Assembly: GCA_964398215.1 (NCBI GenBank)
Contig: CAYNNP010000236.1
Location: forward strand, 1-10,199
Source of the DNA: CAYNNP01 sp964398215
GTDB taxonomy: Bacteria > Planctomycetota > Planctomycetia > Pirellulales > Pirellulaceae
Reading direction: 5' to 3'
Length of the DNA: 10,199 bases
The notes beneath the pieces were generated by a model. That model saw only the letters and a program-made list of their open reading frames with translations. It was not told where the DNA came from and ran no database searches. The position numbers and the translations under genes are program-made. This document shows positions 1 to 5,738 of the stretch, one piece after another. How positions within the stretch are numbered: the stretch's first letter is position 1; every line of letters begins with the position of its first letter.

Positions 1-188
1 GGTCGGGCTGCGTCGCTCGGAGATCGACGGCCACTTTGAAGCCCGACTTTGTGTCGTCCAGTTTCTGGGAATTCGGATCGCAGGTTCGATCATGCCATTG
101 GCGGACATTCCTGTACGATCCAAATCACTACAATTGGAAGCCGTTTCGGTCGGGCTGCGTCGCTCGGAGATCGATGGCCACTTTAAAG
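1..188. repeat. Pair of 41-bp direct repeats, 147 bp apart
   Basis: Bases 1-41 and 148-188 match at 39 of 41 positions; the differences are C28/T175 and G38/A185. The first copy touches the window edge, so the unit may extend upstream. The 147-bp offset is 49 codons, so the copies share a reading frame. On the plus strand both read VGLRRSEIDGHF. On the minus strand they read FKVAVDLRATQPD and FKVAIDLRATQPD, and the second continues as RNGFQL to a TAG at about 127-129. Which strand, if either, is translated cannot be decided here. It may be a dispersed genomic repeat, or the end of a repeated coding sequence from an upstream gene. Confidence 0.7.
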
Positions 189-236
189 TACTCATCAATA
201 ATCTGGACTACATGAAGCACTCGGTTGGTTTCTCGC

Positions 237-276
237 TATATTGTCAGGCTGATTTTTTACGGTTTCATTTTCGGAG
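237..276 (+). promoter_or_regulatory. Possible -10 box and ribosome binding site of the DJ-1-like gene
   Basis: TATATT at 237-242 matches five of six positions of a sigma-70 -10 box, but no good -35 box lies 16-18 bp upstream. GGAG at 273-276 lies 10 nt before the ATG at 287. Together they favour a start at 287 over the in-frame ATG at 92. The promoter part is weak; the ribosome binding site is reasonable. Confidence 0.3.
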
Positions 277-286
277 CGGTGTCGCG

Positions 287-859
287 ATGGCGAAGCGGAT
301 TTTGTTGTTGGTGGGTGACTTTGTGGAAGACTACGAGGTCATGGTTCCTTTCCAGACGTTGTTGACGGTTGGCCATGTTGTCGATGCGGTTTGCCCAGAC
401 AAAGCGGAGGGAGACACTGTCGCCACGGCCATTCACGATTTTGAAGGCGAGCAGACTTATAGCGAAAAGCGTGGTCACAATTTTCGGCTCAACGCTACCT
501 TTGCCGATGTTGATGCGGCTAGCTATGACGCGTTGGTCATTCCCGGTGGCCGCGCACCGGAATACTTGCGGCTTGACGCTCGTGTGATTGAGTTAGCCAA
601 ACACTTTGATTCGGCAAAGAAACCGATTGCAGCGATTTGCCATGGGCCGCAAATTCTAGCCGCCGCCGGATTGTTGAAGGACAGGAAATGCAGTGCGTAC
701 CCAGCGCTGCAGCCAGAGGTCGAAATGACCGGTGGATGCTACGTTGCTGCCAGCGAAGGTTTCGACAACGCACACGTCGATGGCAACTTGGTCACCGCTC
801 CGGCTTGGCCAGCACACCCGGCTTGGATGCGCGCGTTCTTAGAAGTCTTGGGCGATTGA
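287..859 (+). CDS. DJ-1/PfpI family protein, plant DJ-1D-like
   Basis: This 190-residue protein is a complete single DJ-1/PfpI domain (class I glutamine amidotransferase-like fold), acting in the cytoplasm. The nucleophile elbow AAICHGP places the catalytic Cys at 118 with His119 beside it, and the N-terminal DFVEDYE supplies the conserved Glu (Glu14 by alignment with PfpI). IPGGRAPEYLR (about 85-95) is the second family signature. From memory, the stretches EDYEVMVPFQ, HDFEG-QTY, RGHNF-LNATF and PGGRAPEYL are nearly the same in Arabidopsis DJ-1D, which has glyoxalase III activity on methylglyoxal. A methylglyoxal/glyoxal detoxification or deglycase role is therefore likely, though a peptidase or chaperone role cannot be excluded. 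Plant DJ-1D has two such domains in tandem; this has one. The ATG at 287 is chosen because the domain begins there (MAKRILLLVG) and GGAG lies 10 nt upstream. The frame stays open upstream to the window edge, so an N-terminally extended form is possible. Confidence 0.93.
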   Translation: MAKRILLLVGDFVEDYEVMVPFQTLLTVGHVVDAVCPDKAEGDTVATAIHDFEGEQTYSEKRGHNFRLNATFADVDAASYDALVIPGGRAPEYLRLDARVIELAKHFDSAKKPIAAICHGPQILAAAGLLKDRKCSAYPALQPEVEMTGGCYVAASEGFDNAHVDGNLVTAPAWPAHPAWMRAFLEVLGD

Positions 860-876
860 CCGCCCGCCCGTTTTTT
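849..876 (+). terminator. Candidate intrinsic terminator after the DJ-1-like gene
   Basis: GGGCG at 850-854 can pair with CGCCC at 865-869, extended by a U-G pair (849/870), and a run of six T (871-876) follows immediately. An alternative pairing uses CGCCC at 861-865. The hairpin includes the TGA stop codon of the upstream gene. The stem is short but all G-C, and the T-run abuts it. It would separate transcription of the DJ-1-like gene from the SHD1 gene. Confidence 0.5.
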
Positions 877-895
877 GAACTTCAAGTTTTATCTG

Positions 896-912
896 GTAAC
901 AACAGTTGTTAC
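896..912. promoter_or_regulatory. Perfect 17-bp dyad, candidate operator of the SHD1 gene
   Basis: GTAACAACAGTTGTTAC is a perfect inverted repeat with 8-bp arms and one central base. It lies 16 bp before the ATG at 929 and just before the AGGGA ribosome binding site (917-921). A TTGAAC at 875-880 could be a weak -35 box, which would place the dyad over the -10/start region. Such short-spaced dyads are typical of dimeric helix-turn-helix regulators. In RNA it could form a 7-bp stem with a 3-base loop. No regulator gene lies next to it, so the binding protein is unknown. Confidence 0.45.
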
Positions 913-928
913 TCACAGGGACATTCAA

Positions 929-2827
929 ATGACAATGAAACGATACATCCTGACCTTCACATTGGTGTTGGCGGTATTCGTCTCCGCAACCGCTTTGGCC
1001 CAGGACAAAATCCGCACTTGGCGAGACGCTTCGGGCAAGTTCGAGATACGCGCTACGTTGGTTGAACAGACCGACAAGGCAGTTCGGTTACGAAAGGATG
1101 ATCGACGTGTGGTGACGGTACCACTGGATCAGTTGAGTGCCCCGGATCTGCGGTATCTGAAAGAGCTGAAGAAGGAAAAAAATGACAACCCGTTTGCTGG
1201 TGGCGAAATGGAAGATCCGTCCGCGGCGCCGGCGGCTTCTGTTCCATCAACCCAAGGTCCGGATGATGTCGCAGAGCTGCCTACCGATGGCAAACCCGTT
1301 TACTTGAACATCGATTACCCGGCTTCAGCGATTGCGCCGGACCCGAATTTTGCTGATGCCAAGTTTGCGCCGTTTGCTGTTCCGATCGGTGAGATGGATG
1401 CATACACCCGAGTATCAGAACCGATTTTGGTGAACGCTCGCGAACCGATCTTTGCTGTTTCTGCGCATCGCAATAAAAACGCGTCCGGCCCTGAAAACTA
1501 TGGAAACGTTGTCTTGGTTGGCCCGAAAAGTCGGACGGCAAAGCTGGGTTATTCATCACCGGAAACGTTTCGTTTGTTCGATCACAATATGAAGTACGAT
1601 CGTTCGCTGGGAGTCGCGGGCGTCAATTCGCCATCGGACCGAGGCGGTGACCTCGTTTTGCTGGACAAGCTTTCGACGGGGAAGGCCAAACCGATCGCTC
1701 GCTGGCATTTGCCGGACTGGGATCGCCGCGGCTTTAAACCAAAAGTCGAATTTGCCAAGATGTTGGATGCCACACGTGCGTTGGTAAAAGTCAACGATAC
1801 GGTTTACGGCTGGTCGCTGGATACAGGCCAGAACTGGTTGAAGATTGATCGAGTTCCAGCGACTGGAAAAATCGCAACCAGTGGAAGCGGCCGGTACTTG
1901 GCGATCGCCGTTTCTGGTGGCGTGCAGATAATTGACGCTGAAAAATCGGAGTCGATGGGCAAGATTCCGTTTCCTAGTCGCCTGACGCCGGAAATTCGGT
2001 TTTCGCCGGATGGGCGACGACTGGGAATGGCGGTCGGTAACCAAGTCGCTGTTTGGAATTTGGAAAACGCTGGGATGGAAATGTCGGAAACGATCCAGAC
2101 GCATACGGGGCGGTTGGTCGGCTGGGTTGGCAATAACCGCCTGCTGACTCAGTTCGGTTTGATCGACTTGGATTTGGCTCAAGCTATTTGGCAGTACAAT
2201 TTGCCATCGTCCGCAAAAGACGTCACGATTGAAGGCGGGTTTGTCACGGTCAACAAGAACTCGCGGCCAACACTGGTGGCCAGTTTGCCGATGCCGCACG
2301 CAGCGGTCAGCAAGCTGAAACTGGATCGTGCGACGAAGGACAAATTGCTACTGGGCCCTGGTAGCTCAGTGCAACTTAGGATCGATGCGGTTGCTGGTGT
2401 TGACGAAAATGCGATGGAGCAAGCTTTGGACGCAGCAGTCCGCAAGGCTGGTTGGAAAGTTGATCCACAGAGCGATGTCATCGTGATCGCCGAAATCAAG
2501 CGAGGCGAAAAGCAGAGCCTGAACTTCCGGAGCCTTGGATCATCGATTTACGGTGAAACGGAAGTGGTGACGCTTCGGCCGTATCGCGCAAGTCTACGTG
2601 TTGTTCGTGGTGCAACGACGCTTTGGCAGCGAAGCACTCAGAATATGGTTCCCTTTATCGTGAGGATCAAACCGGGTGAAAAACTACAGGACGCAGTCAA
2701 GCAGTATGAAATTGCCGATCCAGAGTATTTTCGCCGCGTTTCAATACCGCCACGAGTATTCAAGCCTGAGTATCGAAAGACCGTGGGCCGAAGCCGCGTG
2801 AAAAATGGGACTTGGGTAGATTACTAA
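929..2827 (+). CDS. Exported SHD1-domain protein with beta-propeller-like region
   Basis: The 632-residue product has a signal peptide: basic MKRY, a hydrophobic stretch (about 7-20) and a likely cut after ATALA at residue 24. An SHD1 (Sla1 homology 1) domain follows at about 29-80, with RTWRDASGKFEIRATLVE, VRLRKDD and VTVPLDQLSAPDLRYL. Next is a Pro/Ala/Asp-rich linker (about 85-125). From about 150 to 460 comes a region with WD40-like strands, clearest near 357-377 as FSPDGRRLGMAVGNQVAVWNL, and GGVQIIDAEKS before it. The last 160 residues form an unrecognised alpha/beta domain (RIDAVAGVDENAMEQALDAA onward). SHD1 domains on exported proteins are common in planctomycetes, where their ligand is unknown; eukaryotic Sla1 SHD1 binds NPFxD motifs in cargo. 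The ATG at 929 has AGGGA (917-921) at good spacing and directly precedes the signal peptide. An ATG at 935 is possible; a TTG at 875 would bury the signal peptide and the terminator. Function unknown; the domain calls other than SHD1 are tentative. Confidence 0.9.
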   Translation: MTMKRYILTFTLVLAVFVSATALAQDKIRTWRDASGKFEIRATLVEQTDKAVRLRKDDRRVVTVPLDQLSAPDLRYLKELKKEKNDNPFAGGEMEDPSAAPAASVPSTQGPDDVAELPTDGKPVYLNIDYPASAIAPDPNFADAKFAPFAVPIGEMDAYTRVSEPILVNAREPIFAVSAHRNKNASGPENYGNVVLVGPKSRTAKLGYSSPETFRLFDHNMKYDRSLGVAGVNSPSDRGGDLVLLDKLSTGKAKPIARWHLPDWDRRGFKPKVEFAKMLDATRALVKVNDTVYGWSLDTGQNWLKIDRVPATGKIATSGSGRYLAIAVSGGVQIIDAEKSESMGKIPFPSRLTPEIRFSPDGRRLGMAVGNQVAVWNLENAGMEMSETIQTHTGRLVGWVGNNRLLTQFGLIDLDLAQAIWQYNLPSSAKDVTIEGGFVTVNKNSRPTLVASLPMPHAAVSKLKLDRATKDKLLLGPGSSVQLRIDAVAGVDENAMEQALDAAVRKAGWKVDPQSDVIVIAEIKRGEKQSLNFRSLGSSIYGETEVVTLRPYRASLRVVRGATTLWQRSTQNMVPFIVRIKPGEKLQDAVKQYEIADPEYFRRVSIPPRVFKPEYRKTVGRSRVKNGTWVDY

Positions 2828-2852
2828 CGCTCTGCCGTCCGGTTCCCGCTCG

Positions 2853-4940
2853 CTACTCCAACAACATTTCCATTGTCATTTCAGCGCCGCTCGAATCTGC
2901 TTCGATTGCTTCGATCTTCTTTTCGGCGGCTAGCGCGGCCTTGGTTCCTGGATAGCGTTTTACGATCGCTTCGTAGGAAATGACCATCCTTGTGTCTGAC
3001 AACTTTCTTGTCTTCAACCTCTTTTCAACTAGGTTCAACGCTCGCTGCGCTCGGTCCTCCTGCTTGGACGAAAGGGAAATTTTTCCGGACGTAACTCCGG
3101 AATTGAAAGCCAGCACAAATTCGTCCGACAGAGCGGCCGCCGCTGCATTGTCACCCTCTGCTCTCTTCGCCTTGATTTGGTCCGTCAAGTCTTGTTTCAA
3201 TTTTTGCAGTTCGGTGTTCGCCGATGTACTTAAATCTGTCTTTGGAAACTGCTGAGCCAGCCCCCGCAAGTGCCGTGCGTAAGCCACATTGCCCTTGGAC
3301 CTGCGTATTTGCTGAGCCCTTTTCAAAAACGAAGACGCCAGTTTCTCCATCTCGGCTTTAGCTTTTCGAGTCACGCGCGCGGACGGGAAACGATTGATAA
3401 CTGCTGCCAGTTGCAACATTGCCTTAGGCAGGTCATTTTGCTCAATGTAGTCCATCGATTTCACGACCAGATTTTCTGCAACCGGCTCACATACTTGCGG
3501 GGGAACGCCTGAACTGGCGAAACTGTCTGCCAATTGCTGGACAGTCTTGCTGGCAACAACTGGCGGTTTTGAAGAAGCGAGTTCAAGAGCTTGAACAGTC
3601 ATTGTTTGCTGCAGGTCAGTTGTCACAACCGCCTTGGAATCGAATCTGCGTATTGCCATCAATGCTTCGATCACTGAATCCAAGTCCGTCTGATCTGCAT
3701 TCGCATTCAACATGTTCGCGTATTCGACTCGTGCGTCCCATCCGGCATTGGTGTGACCGAGCTCGTCGATAATCTTTGCGAACTGTAGTTTGGCCAGTGC
3801 GAAATCGCCTTTGGAAACGGTTTGTTTTGCGGTATGCAAAAAGCGTTTTGCCTGGTCCGATTCGTCGGTGCTACCAGCTTTCCCGACAAACCGATACTTG
3901 CCGCCGGTGACGCGTGCGAGTTGTCGCATATTCTGGCAACTCCTGGGGTCTTCGAAAGCGATTGCGTGAATTTGTGCTTGAGACCGCGACGCATTGACAA
4001 CACCTAGCGCGTTAGCTGGCAAACCAGCCACCTTCGCCTTGTATTTGAATTCTCCATCGGACAGCATGAATATCGCGCTTGGGTCCATTCGCATAGCAAC
4101 CTTCAATGCTTCGCGCGGATCCGTCCAACCACCCTTGAACGACCCCGACAACCAAGTCGATAGGCGACGACGATTCGCTTCGTTCGCTGCGATCGGCGAA
4201 GGTCGGAAATCAGATGCGTTGAACATTTGCGTCACGCCGGAGCTGAATAGCAACACATAGAAATTTTGTGCTGGATCCAGTCCTTCGACTGAACGTACCA
4301 ATTCACGGCAGGCATTTTCGTAACGTCTGCCTTTCATACTTCCTGACATATCAAGGATGTAGACGAACGTATGACCGGACGCTTCGATTCCGAAAAACGA
4401 TCCCTTCGGCGCTTCCTGTCCACTCTGGCCGCCACCAATTTGGATCGGCTTCATCACCGAGACCGCGACAACTTGATCGCCACCGGTTGCCATGACTGAA
4501 TCTTCTCCCTGATCAGGCGCCACGTCGATCTCGAAAGTACTTTCAAGTCCTACGCTGCTGCCCTCACCCAGCGACATCACAATCTCATGCTTGTCGCCAC
4601 GACCTAGGTTTGCGGGAGCAACGATCAGCGCGATCAGAGCCAAAATCAAAAGATGAATCACAAACGAACTCATCCAACCCTTGGACTCCGAAGACTTGCT
4701 GCGATTGCGACTTTCAACCTCAAGCTCAATTGCTGGTGTGCTGCGGCGTTTGCGTGGGCGATCAACGCGGCGCGGCAGTGGTTTCGCTTTGGCAACGACA
4801 GGAGGCGCATCTTTGGGCAAATCAGATGACGCAGCCTGATTGCGATACTGGGAAGGCACCGGTGGCGGAACAGCACCGCGCCAAGGGCTGGGTGAATCTT
4901 TATCACCGATGACAGAACTCTGTGAACCCATTGCTGGCAT
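2853..4940 (-). CDS. Membrane-anchored VWA-domain protein with TPR-like helices
   Basis: The 695-residue product has a Pro- and Arg/Lys-rich N-terminal segment (1-90), one membrane helix (about 91-108, SSFVIHLLILALIALIV), a linker, and a von Willebrand A domain (about 188-355). The metal-ion-dependent adhesion site looks complete: D197-x-S199-x-S201 (DMSGS), Thr273 in GGWTDP, and Asp295 in FMLSDGE. Residues 365-695 are helical and resemble TPR repeats (KGDFALAKLQFAKIIDE; a C-terminal YEAIVKRYPGTKAAL). The basic residues before the membrane helix (RPRKRR) predict the N-terminus inside and the VWA and TPR parts outside the cytoplasmic membrane. VWA/TPR proteins usually scaffold protein complexes through metal-dependent binding; the partner here is unknown. 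An in-frame TGA lies 7 codons upstream, so 4940 is the first ATG; an ATG at 4931 is an alternative. Neither has a clear ribosome binding site. It ends 25 bp from the convergent SHD1 gene. Confidence 0.9.
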   Translation of the reverse strand: MPAMGSQSSVIGDKDSPSPWRGAVPPPVPSQYRNQAASSDLPKDAPPVVAKAKPLPRRVDRPRKRRSTPAIELEVESRNRSKSSESKGWMSSFVIHLLILALIALIVAPANLGRGDKHEIVMSLGEGSSVGLESTFEIDVAPDQGEDSVMATGGDQVVAVSVMKPIQIGGGQSGQEAPKGSFFGIEASGHTFVYILDMSGSMKGRRYENACRELVRSVEGLDPAQNFYVLLFSSGVTQMFNASDFRPSPIAANEANRRRLSTWLSGSFKGGWTDPREALKVAMRMDPSAIFMLSDGEFKYKAKVAGLPANALGVVNASRSQAQIHAIAFEDPRSCQNMRQLARVTGGKYRFVGKAGSTDESDQAKRFLHTAKQTVSKGDFALAKLQFAKIIDELGHTNAGWDARVEYANMLNANADQTDLDSVIEALMAIRRFDSKAVVTTDLQQTMTVQALELASSKPPVVASKTVQQLADSFASSGVPPQVCEPVAENLVVKSMDYIEQNDLPKAMLQLAAVINRFPSARVTRKAKAEMEKLASSFLKRAQQIRRSKGNVAYARHLRGLAQQFPKTDLSTSANTELQKLKQDLTDQIKAKRAEGDNAAAAALSDEFVLAFNSGVTSGKISLSSKQEDRAQRALNLVEKRLKTRKLSDTRMVISYEAIVKRYPGTKAALAAEKKIEAIEADSSGAEMTMEMLLE

Positions 4941-4986
4941 CCAGCTCGCAGTAATTCCTCAGACCAAACACCGAAATGGGTTAGCC

Positions 4987-4996
4987 AGTGATCACT
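4987..4996. promoter_or_regulatory. 10-bp palindrome upstream of the VWA gene
   Basis: AGTGATCACT is a perfect 10-bp palindrome, 46 bp before the VWA start codon and overlapping the stop of the possible small ORF. It could be a half-operator, but a site this short also occurs by chance. Confidence 0.15.
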
Positions 4997-5090
4997 TAGT
5001 TTGAAAAGAGGCCAAGTTCTTCTTGAGCCCAACAAACAGCATTGCAAATCCCGCCGAAAAGGTCAAATAAATTTTCACTCTTGGCGTCAT
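4992..5090 (-). CDS. Possible small single-pass membrane peptide (32 aa)
   Basis: An ATG at 5090 opens a 32-residue frame ending in TGA (4992-4994). Its layout is like a small membrane protein: a basic start (MTPRVK), a hydrophobic span IYLTFSAGFAMLFVGL (about 7-22), then LKKN and a polar tail. It lies alone in the 175-bp spacer between mogA and the VWA gene, on the same strand. There is no ribosome binding site before the ATG, but the neighbouring genes also lack one. A possible promoter for the VWA gene overlaps it. A frame this short can arise by chance; the reason to list it is the neat charged-hydrophobic-charged pattern. No family recognised. Confidence 0.3.
   Translation of the reverse strand: MTPRVKIYLTFSAGFAMLFVGLKKNLASFQTK
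5038..5066 (-). promoter_or_regulatory. Candidate sigma-70-type promoter for the VWA gene
   Basis: On the minus strand TTGACC (5066-5061, five of six matches to the -35 consensus) is followed after 17 bp by AATGCT (5043-5038), preceded by TGC as in an extended -10 element. Transcription would start near 5031, leaving a leader of about 90 nt before the VWA ATG. The -10 match itself is poor (three of six), and planctomycete promoters may differ from the consensus. Confidence 0.3.
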
Positions 5091-5115
5091 GGCAGAAAGA
5101 CGAATCCCAGACCGT

Positions 5116-5655
5116 CTACTTCTTTTTCGGCCGAAACGCCACCAACCGCTCCGGATCGGTCGTCAAAAAAGGGCCGTTCATCAAGTCAATGCAATACGGA
5201 ATTGCGGGAAACACTGCATCCAAGCACTCCGCAATCGCCTTGGGTTTGCCCGGTAGATTCACGATCAGAGATTGTCCCCGCAAACCAGCTGTTTGACGAG
5301 AAAGAATCGCAGTGGCAACTTTTTCCAGCGATACTTTTCTCATCAGTTCGCCAAAACCTGGCATCATTCGATCGCAAACAGCCTCCGTTGCTTCCGGCGT
5401 CACATCCCGCTGCGACGGGCCTGTTCCGCCGGTCGTGATCACAAGACAACATCGTTCGACGTCGACCAATTCAGCAAGCGTCGATTGGATCAAATCCTGG
5501 TCGTCCGAAATCACCTTGGCAAAAGGCTCCCATGCATTGGTCAAGACTTCGTTCAAGTAATCGTGAATCGCGGGCCCACCAAGGTCTTGGTATTCGCCTC
5601 GGCTGGCGCGATCCGATACTGTCACGATTCCGATGCGGGCAGTTTCTGAAGTCAT
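5116..5655 (-). CDS. mogA: Molybdopterin adenylyltransferase MogA
   Basis: MogA activates molybdopterin by adenylation with ATP so that MoeA can insert molybdate, a late step of molybdenum cofactor synthesis in the cytoplasm. The 179-residue product has the MoaB/Mog fold signatures: RIGIVTVSDRASRGEYQD (7-24), the TTGGTGP loop (74-80), and SQRDVTPEAT (81-90) with Asp84, which corresponds to a residue needed for MogA function in E. coli (Asp82). Asp51/Asp52 matches E. coli Asp49. MPGFGELMR (98-106), AILSRQTAG and the NLPGKPKAI loop (133-141) complete the family pattern. The match to E. coli MogA is clear along the whole length and favours MogA over MoaB. It is shorter because a loop before IPYCIDLMNGP is about a dozen residues shorter. 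The start has no ribosome binding site; instead a TTTTTTAAAAAA tract (5658-5669) lies just before it. No other moa/moe genes are in view. Confidence 0.94.
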   Translation of the reverse strand: MTSETARIGIVTVSDRASRGEYQDLGGPAIHDYLNEVLTNAWEPFAKVISDDQDLIQSTLAELVDVERCCLVITTGGTGPSQRDVTPEATEAVCDRMMPGFGELMRKVSLEKVATAILSRQTAGLRGQSLIVNLPGKPKAIAECLDAVFPAIPYCIDLMNGPFLTTDPERLVAFRPKKK

Positions 5656-5694
5656 CGTTTTTTAAAAAAGTGTGGAAGCAAATCGACTGCCAGA

Positions 5695-5716
5695 AAACGC
5701 GATGAGCGCCGCGTTT
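5695..5716 (-). terminator. Weak candidate terminator after the helicase gene
   Basis: AAACGCG (5695-5701) and CGCGTTT (5710-5716) form a 7-bp stem with an 8-base loop, 22 bp past the helicase stop codon. Read on the minus strand, the stem ends in TTTTC, so the U-run is short and mostly within the stem. It could end helicase transcription, or be a processing hairpin before mogA. Confidence 0.3.
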
Positions 5717-5738
5717 CCTGAAGCCAAAAAGACGTTTG

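Noticed and set aside
1..188. CRISPR array
   Set aside because: There are only two copies, 41 bp long with 106 bp between them, and no cas gene in view.
875..928. TTG start for the SHD1 protein at 875
   Set aside because: It would place 18 residues before the signal peptide and translate the dyad; AGGGA and ATG at 929 explain the start better.
1556..2299. 247-codon minus-strand frame inside the SHD1 gene
   Set aside because: It is fully antisense to a gene with a signal peptide and SHD1 domain, and its residues (many Arg, Gln, Pro) look like a shadow frame.
5098..5117. Possible terminator after mogA (AGACG/CGTCT)
   Set aside because: The stem is only 5 bp with a 10-base loop and no T-run, so it is no better than chance.
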